64,000 nucleotides of DNA from Nocardia blacklockiae (GTDB lineage Bacteria > Actinomycetota > Actinomycetes > Mycobacteriales > Mycobacteriaceae): NCBI RefSeq assembly GCF_015477355.1, contig NZ_JADLRJ010000006.1:186001-250000 (forward strand). Reading direction: 5' to 3'. A program made the position numbers and the translations under genes. Position 1 is the first letter of the stretch. Every line of letters starts with the position of its first letter. The notes beneath the pieces were generated by a model. It was not told the DNA's origin, ran no database searches, and saw only the letters and a program-made list of their open reading frames with translations. Positions 18,577 through 27,555 of this stretch are shown piece by piece.

Positions 18577-19092
18577 TCAGCGGGGGCGGATGGCGTCGAT
18601 GTACCGCCCGGCGAAATAGCGCTGGAACAGCCGCACGACGGGGCCGCCAAGGCGGGTGTACCAGGCGCCGGGGCGGGAGAACGCCGCGACCACGCCGTAG
18701 ACGGTGTCGTCGGCGGGGTCGTACTCCACGGCGAAGAGTTCCTCGCCGATCTCCGGGTGGCCCGGCAGCGTGCCGTAGGCGAAGCCGCGGCGGTTCGGCT
18801 CGTCGAGGACGTAGACGACCCGGCACGGGGCCGTGATGCCGAAGGGACCAGGGCCCAGCCGAACGGTCAGCGTGGTGCCGGGCTCCGCGGTCGGCGTGCT
18901 CGCCGCATGGAAGATGCCGGTGCCGTGCTGCATTCGATACGCCAGGATCTGCGCGGCCGCCGACTCGAACAGCGGGCGGCCGGACCCGATCGGGCGGCGG
19001 AGCCGGAAGTGGTGGTATCCAGGTGGGAATTCGCCGTTCGTAGCGCCGGTTTCGGCATAGGTGAACAGGGGAGCGTGGGACGGGCCGGACAT
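18577..19092 (-). CDS. DUF1990 family protein
   Basis: This 171-residue protein matches DUF1990. Features are the N-terminal FTYAETGATNGEFPPGYHHFRLRRPIGSG, then FGITAPCRVVYVLDEPNRRGFAYGTLPGHPEIGEELF, and a C-terminal AWYTRLGGPVVRLFQRYFAGRY. The fold is expected to be START/Bet v1-like, but no biochemical role is established. It is transcribed away from the siderophore-interacting protein, sharing the 134-base intergenic region with two palindromic sites. It ends head-on against xerC. Confidence 0.88.
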   Translation of the reverse strand: MSGPSHAPLFTYAETGATNGEFPPGYHHFRLRRPIGSGRPLFESAAAQILAYRMQHGTGIFHAASTPTAEPGTTLTVRLGPGPFGITAPCRVVYVLDEPNRRGFAYGTLPGHPEIGEELFAVEYDPADDTVYGVVAAFSRPGAWYTRLGGPVVRLFQRYFAGRYIDAIRPR

Positions 19093-19153
19093 ACCGCCAT
19101 CCTGCTCCCCACGGCGCGCGGGGCAAAGATGATCACGAGGGCGAACTCGCGTA

Positions 19154-19171
19154 GATATATCGCGAGCTATC
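19154..19171. promoter_or_regulatory. Imperfect palindrome GATATATCG-CGAGCTATC
   Basis: Seven of nine positions match between half-sites. It resembles the GATATATCGCGATATATC type of operator found near PadR-regulated genes in actinobacteria, from my recollection of that motif. It lies 56 bases before the chosen TTG of the siderophore-interacting protein and 62 bases before the divergent DUF1990 start. No PadR gene is in the window. Confidence 0.5.
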
Positions 19172-19195
19172 GGTGATACTGCATGGTACCGTCGC

Positions 19196-19209
19196 TTAGG
19201 TAATCCTAA
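19196..19209. promoter_or_regulatory. Iron-box-like palindrome TTAGG-TAAT-CCTAA
   Basis: The arms TTAGG and CCTAA are perfect. The IdeR/DtxR consensus also begins TTAGG and ends CCTAA but is 19 bases long; here the centre is four bases instead of nine, so this is at most a shortened or degenerate iron box. It ends 17 bases before the chosen TTG. Confidence 0.4.
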
Positions 19210-19226
19210 TTATGGAGGTGTCTCCC

Positions 19227-19988
19227 TTGGCTCGTCCCCGTCACAGCTTCGTGGTCCGCCGCACCGAACGCCTGACCGATCACCTCATCCGGGTGTATCT
19301 CGGCGGAGCGGGATTCGCGACCTTCCAGCCCAACGGCTTCACCGATTCCTACGTCAAATTGGTCTTCCCCGGTGCCGACGGCGAGACCGTGCGCACCTAC
19401 ACGGTCCGCTCGATCGATCCCGCGGCCGAGGAGATCGCGATCGACTTCGTCTACCACGGCGCCGAGGGCGTCGCCGGACCGTGGGCCGCCGCCGCACAGC
19501 CCGGCGACGAGATCGAGCTGATGGGCCCGGGCGGCGCCTATTCGCCGAATCCCGAAGCGGACTGGCATCTGCTGGCCGGTGACGAGGCCGCGCTGCCCGC
19601 CATCGCCACCGCCTGCGCGGCCCTCGCGCCCGATGCAGTAGGCCGGGCTTTCGTCGAAATCGCCGGTCCCGCAGACGAACTCGAGTTCGATCGCCCCGCC
19701 GGGGTGGAGCTGACCTGGGTGCACCGCGGTGACGCCGCCCCGGGCGAGACGCTCGCGGCCGCGGTCCGCGCCGAACCCTGGCGCGACGGCCAGGTGCATG
19801 TCTTCATCCACGGCGAGGCCCAAGCCGTGATGCACGACCTGCGCCCCTACATCCGCAAGGAGCGCGCCGTCCCCGCCGCCTGGGCCTCCATCTCCGGTTA
19901 TTGGCGGCGCGGCCGCACCGAGGAAACCTTCCGCGAATGGAAGCGCGAACTCGCCGAACGCGAGGGCGCGGTGTCCGCCGGTCGCTGA
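19227..19988 (+). CDS. Siderophore-interacting protein (ViuB-type ferric reductase)
   Basis: This protein binds FAD and is expected to reduce iron in imported ferric siderophores. The FAD-binding half shows VRRTERLTDHLIRVYLGG, DSYVKLVFPG and the RTYTVRSID motif; the C-terminal SIP domain has LLAGDEAALPAIATACAAL, VHVFIHGEAQAVMHDLRPY and ISGYWRRGRTEETFREWKRE. TTG at 19227 is chosen because GGAGG is seven bases upstream; the ATG at 19212 overlaps that ribosome-binding site. Length 253 aa. Two palindromes lie in its promoter. Its 3' end overlaps the convergent M23 peptidase frame by 185 bases. Confidence 0.9.
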   Translation: MARPRHSFVVRRTERLTDHLIRVYLGGAGFATFQPNGFTDSYVKLVFPGADGETVRTYTVRSIDPAAEEIAIDFVYHGAEGVAGPWAAAAQPGDEIELMGPGGAYSPNPEADWHLLAGDEAALPAIATACAALAPDAVGRAFVEIAGPADELEFDRPAGVELTWVHRGDAAPGETLAAAVRAEPWRDGQVHVFIHGEAQAVMHDLRPYIRKERAVPAAWASISGYWRRGRTEETFREWKRELAEREGAVSAGR

Positions 19989-20505
19989 GTGTAGGGGCGC
20001 GCATCACCCGTTGTCCCGCAACGGTTTTCAAGCGTAGTGGCGCGGCGCGAATCAATCCGAGAGGATCCAGGTATTCGCGCCCGCGCCGCACGCCCCAATG
20101 CAGGCACGGACCTGGACACCCGGCGTGGCCCTCTTCCAGCGAGCCGAGCGCCGTCCCCCGCGAAACCCGTTGCCCCACGGTGATTTCCGCCCGCACCGGT
20201 TCGTAGGTGGTGCGCAGCCCACCGGGATGGTCGACGGAGACCACGGGCTTTCCGGCGACCTCCCCGGCGAACACCACCACCCCCGCCCCGGCCGCCAGCA
20301 CCGCCTGCCCGGCCGCCCCGCCCAGATCGACCCCGCGATGCCCCGGCAGCCAGTCGCGCGCGGGCTTGTCGAACCGCCGCACCACCGCCGGCCGCGGCTG
20401 CAACGGCCACCCGAAAACCGCCGCCGGAGCCGCCTCGGCCTCCGGCGCAGGCAACACGACCGGCAGCAACAACCAGCCCAGGGCGAATACAACGATCCAG
20501 CGCAT
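19804..20505 (-). CDS. Secreted M23 family metallopeptidase
   Basis: This is a LytM-type cell-wall peptidase with a signal peptide (MRWIVVFALGWLLLPVVL, cleavage near AEA-APA). The zinc motifs are HRGVDLGG and, near the end of the domain, LHWGVR. The ATG has GGAGGG eight bases upstream. A family member in mycobacteria (Rv2891) holds the same place. The conserved domain ends near REYLDPLGLIR (about residue 155), but the frame stays open for about 75 more Arg-rich residues, antisense to the end of the SIP gene. This tail looks like read-through after loss of a stop codon rather than a domain. Confidence 0.82.
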   Translation of the reverse strand: MRWIVVFALGWLLLPVVLPAPEAEAAPAAVFGWPLQPRPAVVRRFDKPARDWLPGHRGVDLGGAAGQAVLAAGAGVVVFAGEVAGKPVVSVDHPGGLRTTYEPVRAEITVGQRVSRGTALGSLEEGHAGCPGPCLHWGVRRGREYLDPLGLIRAAPLRLKTVAGQRVMRAPTLSDRRTPRPRVRRVRASIRGRFPRCGRAANNRRWRPRRRGRRAPCGCRGAGRASRLGPRRG

Positions 20506-20894
20506 GCGCCAACCCTCCCGCCCACCTCGCCCCCACGAAAGCCCAATTCCGGCGAGTGTGGACAACTCCCCGGTTGTGAACAAGACCCCAGCCAAACCCG
20601 AAGCGCATCCCCGCTCGCCCCGCTCACGCATCCGCCGCTCAACACCCGCCCGCACCGAATCGACCACGGGCCGGGACCACCCGACCCCCGACCACCGATT
20701 AGGACCGAACACCCCGTCGGCGTAGACTGGCCGGGCGGTTCGCCGAGGGTGGACCGACTTCGCGCGCCCGCATCGCAAGGGTCGCCGGCTGGTCCCGAGT
20801 TTTCCTCAGAATTTCGGGTCCGGCGGCCTCGGGCGCCAGGGCGGGGATCGCCGATCCCCGCGTCAACCGGCAACGAAAGCGAGATGCGAGAGCT
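20506..20894. promoter_or_regulatory. Divergent region before rpsB and the M23 peptidase
   Basis: No gene is seen in this 389-base gap. It should hold the rpsB promoter. At 20557-20565 the minus strand reads TTGTCCACA, a mycobacterial-type DnaA box. At 20841-20861 there is a perfect hairpin, GCGGGGATC-GCC-GATCCCCGC, ending 33 bases before the rpsB ATG; it may regulate S2 synthesis in the leader RNA. Confidence 0.55.
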
Positions 20895-21755
20895 ATGGCT
20901 GTCGTAACCATGAAGCAGCTGCTCGACAGCGGCGCACACTTCGGGCACCAGACCCGCCGTTGGAACCCGAAGATGAAGCGGTTCATCTTCACCGACCGCA
21001 ACGGCATCTACATCATCGACCTGCAGCAGACGCTGACCTACATCGACAAGGCGTACGAGTTCGTCAAGGAGACCGTCGCCCACGGTGGCACCGTCCTGTT
21101 CGTCGGCACCAAGAAGCAGGCGCAGGAGTCCATCGCGTCGGAGGCCACCCGCGTCGGCATGCCCTACGTGAACCAGCGCTGGCTGGGCGGCATGCTCACC
21201 AACTTCTCGACCGTCCACAAGCGCCTGCAGCGCCTCAAGGAACTCGAGGCGATGGAGCAGACCGGCGGTTTCGAGGGTCGCACCAAGAAGGAAATCCTCA
21301 TGCTCACGCGTGAGAAGAACAAGCTGGAGCGCACCCTCGGCGGCATCCGCGACATGGCCAAGGTGCCCTCGGCCATCTGGGTCGTCGACACCAACAAGGA
21401 GCACATCGCCGTCGGCGAGGCGCGCAAGCTGAACATCCCGGTCATCGCGATCCTGGACACCAACTGCGACCCCGACCTGGTCGACTACCCGATCCCGGGT
21501 AACGACGACGCGATCCGCTCGGCCGCCCTGCTGACCAAGGTGGTGGCGTCCGCCGTCGCCGAGGGCGTGCAGGCCCGTGCCGCGCGCGCCGGTGGCGACG
21601 CCAAGCCGGAGGCCGGCGCCGGCGAGCCGCTCGCCGAGTGGGAGCAGGAGCTGCTGGCCCAGGCGTCTCCGACCACCGAGGAGGCTGCCCCCGAGACGGC
21701 CGCCGAGGCGGAGCTGAAGGAGGAGCCGGCCACCAAGACCCCGGCCGACTTCTGA
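20895..21755 (+). CDS. rpsB: 30S ribosomal protein S2
   Basis: S2 stabilises the 30S head-body joint. Signatures are [51 protein letters not shown] and [22 protein letters not shown]. The 286-residue protein carries an acidic C-terminal extension ([19 protein letters not shown]) typical of actinobacteria. The ribosome-binding region (GAGATGCGAGAG) is weak for such a highly expressed gene. The tsf gene follows after 103 bases. Confidence 0.98.
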   Translation: MAVVTMKQLLDSGAHFGHQTRRWNPKMKRFIFTDRNGIYIIDLQQTLTYIDKAYEFVKETVAHGGTVLFVGTKKQAQESIASEATRVGMPYVNQRWLGGMLTNFSTVHKRLQRLKELEAMEQTGGFEGRTKKEILMLTREKNKLERTLGGIRDMAKVPSAIWVVDTNKEHIAVGEARKLNIPVIAILDTNCDPDLVDYPIPGNDDAIRSAALLTKVVASAVAEGVQARAARAGGDAKPEAGAGEPLAEWEQELLAQASPTTEEAAPETAAEAELKEEPATKTPADF

Positions 21756-21858
21756 TCGCGACGTTGTTTGTTCACCGTGCCGGCCCTTCCCATTCGGAAG
21801 CGGTCGGCATGGTGTTGCCAGAGACCTGAACTTTTACCGTTGAAGGAGGCTCGCCACG

Positions 21859-22683
21859 ATGGCGAACTACACCGCCGCGGACGTCAAGCGGCTCCGTGAG
21901 CTCACCGGCTCCGGAATGATGGACTGCAAGAAGGCCCTCGAGGAGACCGACGGCGATTTCGACAAGGCCGTCGAGGTCCTGCGCATCAAGGGCGCCAAGG
22001 ACGTCGGCAAGCGTGCCGAGCGCGCCACCGCCGAGGGCCTGGTCATCGCCTCGAACGGCGTCATGTTCGAGATCAACTCGGAGACCGACTTCGTCGCCAA
22101 GAACGACGAATTCCAGAACGTCGCCGGCGACATCGCCGAGGCCGCGGCCAAATCCCGCCCGGCCGACCTGGACGCGCTGAAGGCCCTGGACGTCAACGGC
22201 AAGACCGCCGACCAGGTCGTGCAGGAGCTGGCCGCGAAGATCGGCGAGAAGCTGGAGCTGCGCCGCGTCGTCTCCTTCGACGGCCCGGTCGCGACCTATC
22301 TGCACAAGCGCTCCTCGGACCTGCCGCCGGCCGTCGGCGTGCTGGTCGAGTACCAGGGCGAGGGCGACGCCGCGGCCGAGGCCGCGCGGTCGGCCGCCAT
22401 GCAGGTCGCCGCGCTGAAGGCCCGCTACGTCACCCGCGACGAGGTCCCCGCCGACATCGTGGAGAAGGAGCGCGGCATCGCCGAGGCCACCGCCCGCGAG
22501 GAGGGCAAGCCGGAGGCCGCGCTGCCGAAGATCGTCGAGGGTCGCGTCAACGGCTTCTACAAGGACGTCGTCCTGCTGGAGCAGCCGTCGGTCACCGACT
22601 CCAAAAAGACCGTCAAGCAGCTGCTGGACGAGGCGGGCGTGACCATCACCCGCTTCGCCCGCTTCGAGGTCGGCCAGGCGTAG
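21859..22683 (+). CDS. tsf: Translation elongation factor Ts
   Basis: EF-Ts exchanges nucleotide on EF-Tu. The N-terminal UBA-like domain [29 protein letters not shown] and the TDFVAKN motif are diagnostic, and the dimerisation half runs to [21 protein letters not shown]. Length is 274 aa. The ribosome-binding site is GAAGGAGG. It forms the usual pair with rpsB and is followed by a long hairpin. Confidence 0.98.
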   Translation: MANYTAADVKRLRELTGSGMMDCKKALEETDGDFDKAVEVLRIKGAKDVGKRAERATAEGLVIASNGVMFEINSETDFVAKNDEFQNVAGDIAEAAAKSRPADLDALKALDVNGKTADQVVQELAAKIGEKLELRRVVSFDGPVATYLHKRSSDLPPAVGVLVEYQGEGDAAAEAARSAAMQVAALKARYVTRDEVPADIVEKERGIAEATAREEGKPEAALPKIVEGRVNGFYKDVVLLEQPSVTDSKKTVKQLLDEAGVTITRFARFEVGQA

Positions 22684-22700
22684 CCGCCCGAACACCGCGA

Positions 22701-22741
22701 CAGTGCCCCCGCCCGACCGGTCCGGTCGCACGGGGGCACTG
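22701..22741 (+). terminator. Hairpin after tsf
   Basis: CAGTGCCCCCG pairs with CGGGGGCACTG, and an inner CGACCGG/CCGGTCG pairing extends the structure. It begins 17 bases past the tsf stop and lacks a T-run. Confidence 0.7.
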
Positions 22742-22938
22742 CTGTGCCCGGATCCGTGCGCCGCGCGCGGCGGACGCTGTCCGAAGTGCGCCGGGATGGT
22801 CACGAATCAGTGGGTCGGTGCGCATTCCGGCGCGGTCGTAGGGCAGGATGGACGCAGCTTTCGTCACCGTCCCGTGTACCTCCCGACACCGGATGGTCTT
22901 TTCGCGTGTGTACCAGGTTGCCGAGGAGAAGGAGACCG

Positions 22939-23667
22939 ATGTCGGACCCGGAACCGGCCCGCAAGGGCTATCGCCGAGTGCTCCTCAAGCTGGGCGGGGA
23001 GATGTTCGGCGGTGGCAACGTCGGGCTCGACCCGGATGTCGTGCAGACGGTCGCCGAGCAGATCGCTGAGGTCGTCGGCTCCGGTGTGCAGGTGGCGGTC
23101 GTCATCGGCGGCGGGAACTTCTTCCGTGGCGCCGAACTCGAGGAACGCGGCATGGAGCGGGCCCGCTCGGACTACATGGGCATGCTCGGCACGGTGATGA
23201 ACAGCCTTGCGCTGCAAGACTTCCTGCAGAAGCAGGGCGTGGACACCCGGGTGCAGACGGCGATCACGATGGGCCAGGTCGCCGAGCCCTATCTGCCGCT
23301 GCGGGCCAAGCGGCACCTGGAGAAGGGCCGGGTCGTGATCTTCGGCGCCGGCATGGGCATGCCGTACTTCTCCACCGACACCACCGCCGCCCAGCGCGCG
23401 CTGGAGATCGGCGCGGAGGTGGTCCTGATGGCCAAGGCGGTGGACGGCGTGTTCGACGACGACCCGAAGCTGAACCCCGAGGCCACCCAGTTCTCCGAGA
23501 TCACGCACAAGGAAGTGCTCGAACGCGGGCTGAAGGTCGCCGATGCCACCGCATTCAGCCTCTGTATGGACAACCAGATGCCCATTCTGGTGTTCAATCT
23601 TCTGACGAAGGGCAATATCGCCCGTGCGGTGGCCGGTGAGAAGATCGGCACATTGGTTCGTTCCTGA
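22939..23667 (+). CDS. pyrH: UMP kinase
   Basis: PyrH phosphorylates UMP to UDP, an essential step of pyrimidine synthesis. Amino-acid-kinase family motifs are [47 protein letters not shown] and [14 protein letters not shown]. The ATG is preceded by GAGGAGAAGGAG. Length 242 aa is standard. It is followed closely by frr, and the pair is likely one transcript. Confidence 0.97.
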   Translation: MSDPEPARKGYRRVLLKLGGEMFGGGNVGLDPDVVQTVAEQIAEVVGSGVQVAVVIGGGNFFRGAELEERGMERARSDYMGMLGTVMNSLALQDFLQKQGVDTRVQTAITMGQVAEPYLPLRAKRHLEKGRVVIFGAGMGMPYFSTDTTAAQRALEIGAEVVLMAKAVDGVFDDDPKLNPEATQFSEITHKEVLERGLKVADATAFSLCMDNQMPILVFNLLTKGNIARAVAGEKIGTLVRS

Positions 23668-23724
23668 ATCGTGGCCTGCTGATCCCGGAACCGACATACG
23701 ACGAACGCTGTGGAGGAAACGGTC

Positions 23725-24282
23725 GTGATTGAAGAAGCGCTCTTCGACGCCGAGGAGAAGATGGAAAAGGCCGTCTCGGTGGCGAAGGACGACCTCGGGG
23801 GCATCCGCACCGGACGCGCCAACCCGAGCATGTTCAACAGGATCGTCGTCGACTACTACGGGGCGCCCACGCCGGTGACGCAGATGTCGAGCATCACCGT
23901 GCCGGAGCCGCGCATGGTCGTCATCAAGCCCTACGAGCAGGCTCAACTACAGGCGATCGAGACCGCGATCCGCAATTCGGACCTAGGCGTGAACCCGACC
24001 AACGACGGCAACATCATTCGCGTGTCGATCCCGCAGCTGACCGAGGAGCGCCGCCGAGAGTTGGTCAAGCAGGCCAAGTCCAAGGGCGAGGACGCCAAGA
24101 TCAGCATCCGCAACGTGCGGCGCAAGGCGATGGACGAACTGAGCCGGATCCAGAAGGACGGCGAGGCGGGCGAGGACGAGGTCGGCCGCGCCGAGAAGGA
24201 ACTGGACAAGACGACCCACCGGTACGTCGCGCAGATCGACGAACTGGTCAAGCACAAGGAATCGGAACTGCTCGAGGTCTGA
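23725..24282 (+). CDS. frr: Ribosome recycling factor
   Basis: RRF splits the post-termination ribosome with EF-G. The GTG at 23725 gives exactly the family length of 185 aa ([19 protein letters not shown]) and has GGAGGA seven bases upstream; GTG at 23710 would overlap that site. Signatures are [60 protein letters not shown] and the C-terminal helix [16 protein letters not shown]. Confidence 0.97.
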   Translation: MIEEALFDAEEKMEKAVSVAKDDLGGIRTGRANPSMFNRIVVDYYGAPTPVTQMSSITVPEPRMVVIKPYEQAQLQAIETAIRNSDLGVNPTNDGNIIRVSIPQLTEERRRELVKQAKSKGEDAKISIRNVRRKAMDELSRIQKDGEAGEDEVGRAEKELDKTTHRYVAQIDELVKHKESELLEV

Positions 24283-24330
24283 GGCCTTCGGAAGTTTGCC
24301 CGCCGAAGCCGGGGACGGAGTGGACGACAA

Positions 24331-25269
24331 GTGAGCGACGGGACAATGGTGGCCGAAGAAGCCGCCGCCGGCGATGCGATGCCGGCGAGCGACGCGCCCG
24401 GTGTGACGCCGGCACAGGAGACGCCGTCGGCGGCGCAGCCGGACGGCAAGGCTTCGCGCGCCGGCCGGAACTTACCCGCGGCGCTGGGTGTCGGCTTCGC
24501 ACTCGGCCTATCGCTCATCGCGATCCTGCTGTTCGTCCCGCAGGTGCTCGTCGGCGTGGTGGCGGTGGCCATCGCGGTGGCGACCTGGGAGGTCGCCAAG
24601 CGGCTGCGCGAGGCCGACGTGCTGGTGCCGCGCATCCCGCTGCTGCTCGGCGGGCAGGCGATTCTCTGGCTGGCCTGGCCCTTCGGCACCGACGGCGTGA
24701 CGGGTGCGTTCGCGTGCACCGCGCTGGTGTGCATGGGGTGGCGGCTGTTCGATCACGGTCTGTCGGCCACGCCGCGAAACTTCTTGCGCGACACCGCGAT
24801 CACCCTGTTCGTGCTGGCGTGGGTGCCGCTGCTGGCGGCGTTCGCGGTGCTGCAGCTGCAGCAGGACAACGGCAATCTGCGGGTGCTGACGTTCATGATC
24901 CTGGTGGTCTGCTCGGACGTCGGCGGCTATGTGGCCGGGGTGCTGTTCGGCAAGCATCCGATGGTGCCGGCCATCAGCCCGAAGAAGTCGTGGGAGGGGT
25001 TCGCCGGGTCGCTGGTGTTCTGCATCATCGGCGGTCTGCTGACGGTCACCCTGCTGCTGCAGGCGAATTCGATGATCGGCGTGCTCGCCGGTGTCGCGGT
25101 GGTGCTGGTCGCCACCGGCGGCGACCTGGTCGAGTCGCAGGTCAAGCGGGAACTGGGCATCAAGGACATGGGCACGCTGCTGCCCGGGCACGGCGGCATC
25201 ATGGACCGGCTGGATTCGATGCTGCCCTCGGCGTTCGTGTCCTGGCTGGTGTTCACCGCGCTGCTGTAG
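24331..25269 (+). CDS. cdsA: Phosphatidate cytidylyltransferase
   Basis: CdsA makes CDP-diacylglycerol, the precursor of phosphatidylinositol and other phospholipids. After a 55-residue hydrophilic, Ala/Glu-rich N-terminus there are about seven or eight membrane segments. The family signature near the C-terminus is KRELGIKDMGTLLPGHGGIMDRLDS, and SPKKSWEGFAGS lies before it. The start is GTG. Length is 312 aa. It is 48 bases after frr, probably in the same operon. Confidence 0.96.
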   Translation: MSDGTMVAEEAAAGDAMPASDAPGVTPAQETPSAAQPDGKASRAGRNLPAALGVGFALGLSLIAILLFVPQVLVGVVAVAIAVATWEVAKRLREADVLVPRIPLLLGGQAILWLAWPFGTDGVTGAFACTALVCMGWRLFDHGLSATPRNFLRDTAITLFVLAWVPLLAAFAVLQLQQDNGNLRVLTFMILVVCSDVGGYVAGVLFGKHPMVPAISPKKSWEGFAGSLVFCIIGGLLTVTLLLQANSMIGVLAGVAVVLVATGGDLVESQVKRELGIKDMGTLLPGHGGIMDRLDSMLPSAFVSWLVFTALL

Positions 25270-25275
25270 ACCGGC

Positions 25276-25653
25276 TCAGAATCGTTTGGCGGCGCGCCGC
25301 AACTGCAGGATGCGCCAGCCGCCGACCAGCGCCATCACCAGCGCCCCGGCGATCACCGAGAGCAGCATCGTGATGCCCAGCGGCAGGGAGAAGGTCCAGA
25401 AGAACAGGTGGACCTCCGCCCGGTCGAGATTCTGGATGATGAAGGTCAGCAGCACGATGCCCAGCACGGCCGCCGCGACGAGCGCGATCCAGGTGTAGCC
25501 GGCGCGGGATTTCAGCGAGGATCTGCGCGGTCGCGTGGTCGGGGCCGGGGGCTCGGTGGTCGCGGGCCGCTGTCCGGCGGGCGGTGTCGTTGCGGGCGGG
25601 ACGGTTCCGGTGTGCGGATCCGCTCCCGAGGTCGGTGTGGCGTCGGTGCTCAT
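25276..25653 (-). CDS. LapA-like (DUF1049) membrane protein
   Basis: This 125-residue protein has a Pro/Thr-rich N-terminal half (roughly residues 1-50) and two transmembrane segments near WIALVAAAVLGIVLLTFIIQNLD and LPLGITMLLSVIAGALVMALV, the pattern of LapA-domain proteins. The motif QNLDRAEVHLFFWTFSLPLG is characteristic. It lies tail-to-tail with cdsA, leaving six bases between the stops. A shorter relative, without the Pro/Thr half, is at 34923-35147. Function in actinobacteria is unknown. Confidence 0.85.
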   Translation of the reverse strand: MSTDATPTSGADPHTGTVPPATTPPAGQRPATTEPPAPTTRPRRSSLKSRAGYTWIALVAAAVLGIVLLTFIIQNLDRAEVHLFFWTFSLPLGITMLLSVIAGALVMALVGGWRILQLRRAAKRF

Positions 25654-25777
25654 ACCCCGATCATTGCCGCTCGCTATGGCCTTTACACGCATATCGGGCC
25701 GCCGATGTCGGCGTGTGATCACCGCCTCCGCGCCCACCTGCCCGTTCGGATCGCGCTGATGGAAGAATAGACGGGTT

Positions 25778-26887
25778 ATGGCTACCTCCCTCCCGCTCGT
25801 CTTCGATGCCCCGCGCCGGGGCATGCCGCCGCGTCACCTCGCCGACCTCGACGCGGACGAGCGGCGCAGCGCGATCCAGGAACTGGGCCTGCCGAAGTTC
25901 CGGGCCGACCAGATCGCGCGGCAGTACTACGCCCGCCTGCAAGCCGATCCGGAACAGATGACCGACCTGCCGGCCCCGATGCGCGCCACGGTCGCCGAGG
26001 CCTTGTTCCCGCCGCTGTTGAGCGAGGTCCGGCACGTGGTGTGCGACGACGGCACCACCCGCAAGACGCTGTGGCGCGCGGGCGACGGCACGCTGCTCGA
26101 GTCGGTGCTGATGCGCTACCCCGACCGCAACACGCTGTGCATCTCCAGCCAGGCCGGTTGCGGCATGGCCTGCCCGTTCTGCGCCACCGGCCAGGGCGGC
26201 CTGAACCGCAACCTGTCCACCGCCGAGATCGTCGACCAGGTGCGCGCCGCCGCGGCCGCCCTGCGCGACGGCGAGGTCGCGGGCGGGCCGGGCCGATTGT
26301 CGAACATCGTCTTCATGGGCATGGGCGAGCCGCTGGCCAACTACAAGCGCGTGGTGAACGCGGTCCGCCGCATCACCTCTCCGGCTCCCGACGGTCTGGG
26401 CATCTCGCAGCGCAACGTCGTGGTGTCGACAGTCGGTCTGGCCCCCGCCATCCGCAAGCTGGCCGACGAAGGCCTGTCGGTCACCCTCGCCGTCTCCCTG
26501 CACACCCCCGACGACGAACTCCGAGACACCTTGGTACCGGTCAACAACCGCTGGCCCGTCGCCGAAGTCCTCGACGCCGCAAAGTATTACGCCGACAGCA
26601 CCGGCCGCCGCATCTCGATCGAATACGCGCTGATCCGCGACATCAACGACCACCCCTGGCGAGCCGACATGCTCGGCGCCAAACTCCACAAGGCCCTGGG
26701 CCCCCGAGTCCACGTCAACCTGATCCCCCTCAACCCCACCCCGGGCTCGAAGTGGGACGCCTCCCCGAAACCCGTCGAACGCGAGTTCGTCCGCCGCGTG
26801 GAAGCCCAGGGCGTGCCGTGCACAGTGCGGGATACGCGGGGGCAGGAGATCGCCGCGGCGTGCGGGCAGCTGGCGGCCGAGGGGTAG
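25778..26887 (+). CDS. rlmN: 23S rRNA (adenine2503-C2)-methyltransferase RlmN
   Basis: RlmN is a radical-SAM enzyme that methylates A2503 of 23S rRNA and A37 of some tRNAs. The cluster motif is [11 protein letters not shown]. Other landmarks are [17 protein letters not shown] in the accessory N-terminal domain, [12 protein letters not shown], and the two catalytic cysteines (the one in the [16 protein letters not shown] tail and the one in the VPCTVRD segment). Length is 369 aa. It ends the first conserved block; the genes after it are accessory. Confidence 0.96.
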   Translation: MATSLPLVFDAPRRGMPPRHLADLDADERRSAIQELGLPKFRADQIARQYYARLQADPEQMTDLPAPMRATVAEALFPPLLSEVRHVVCDDGTTRKTLWRAGDGTLLESVLMRYPDRNTLCISSQAGCGMACPFCATGQGGLNRNLSTAEIVDQVRAAAAALRDGEVAGGPGRLSNIVFMGMGEPLANYKRVVNAVRRITSPAPDGLGISQRNVVVSTVGLAPAIRKLADEGLSVTLAVSLHTPDDELRDTLVPVNNRWPVAEVLDAAKYYADSTGRRISIEYALIRDINDHPWRADMLGAKLHKALGPRVHVNLIPLNPTPGSKWDASPKPVEREFVRRVEAQGVPCTVRDTRGQEIAAACGQLAAEG

Positions 26888-26950
26888 CGGTCCAGGCAGG
26901 AGCGTCGTGCGTCGGAGTCGGGCCGTCTGCTGAATGTGACCGACATGCGA

Positions 26951-27256
26951 TCAGGTGAACGAAGTTCCGAGTGCGATACCGAGTAGAAGACCCGGAATCG
27001 CCAGCACGAATCCAGCGAAGGCCAAGACCAACCCGACACCGGCACGACGAAGGCTACCGGCGAATGCGGACCCGGCGGCGCTCGAGGCGATCAGGAGGAT
27101 GCCGACGAGGGGCGGGCCCCAGATGAGCCAAGTGGCTTCGCGCGGAACGAGACCCGCATAGGGCAGAGCCACACAGACCATGCCGACGACAACGGCGACG
27201 AACGATTCGGGCCCGAACCAGTCCTGCCGTGCGTACTTCGGCGGCAGACCGCTCAT
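26951..27256 (-). CDS. Small membrane protein, last gene of type VII-associated operon
   Basis: This 101-residue protein has three hydrophobic stretches (SFVAVVVGMVCVALPYAGL, LIWGPPLVGILLIASSAAG, GVGLVLAFAGFVLAIPGLLLGIAL). The N-terminus SGLPPKYARQDWFG is cytosolic in character. Its start overlaps the stop of the previous gene by four bases. I recognise no family. Being coupled behind a WXG-like and an EspC-like gene, it probably has a role linked to that secretion module. Confidence 0.75.
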   Translation of the reverse strand: MSGLPPKYARQDWFGPESFVAVVVGMVCVALPYAGLVPREATWLIWGPPLVGILLIASSAAGSAFAGSLRRAGVGLVLAFAGFVLAIPGLLLGIALGTSFT

Positions 27257-27555
27257 GCCGTCGCCAACCGGACGAGCGCGACCAGCAGTCCGGCCGTCGA
27301 GGTACCCATCGCCGCACCGACTGCCCGAGGTGTTCTCCGCCGAGCGAGTAACGCGCCCGCTGCGGCCGAAATGACGACCACGGCTGCGTAAACCCAGTGA
27401 CGCGACAGGTCGAGTGCCGGGGCGACACCGTCGGCAACACCGGCGACCAGCGCGAACAACAGGACCGCGGCTGTGGTCGCCAAGGCCACCGATACCGTGG
27501 CCGCCTGCCAGAACACCGCGTCCGACATCATGCCGGTGTCGTTGCGCCGCACCAT
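27253..27555 (-). CDS. Small membrane protein of type VII-associated operon
   Basis: This 100-residue protein has three membrane segments (roughly AATVSVALATTAAVLLFALVA, WVYAAVVVISAAAGALLA, GTSTAGLLVALVRLA). The ATG overlaps the stop of the upstream WXG-like frame in the arrangement TGATG, and the stop overlaps the next gene, so translation is coupled on both sides. No family recognised. An upstream in-frame extension exists but is antisense to nothing and lacks a ribosome-binding site; the overlap favours the start given here. Confidence 0.75.
   Translation of the reverse strand: MVRRNDTGMMSDAVFWQAATVSVALATTAAVLLFALVAGVADGVAPALDLSRHWVYAAVVVISAAAGALLARRRTPRAVGAAMGTSTAGLLVALVRLATA

Noticed and set aside
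19196-19209. Full-length iron box before the SIP gene
   Set aside because: The arms fit but the total length is 14 rather than 19 bases, so it is only reported as iron-box-like.
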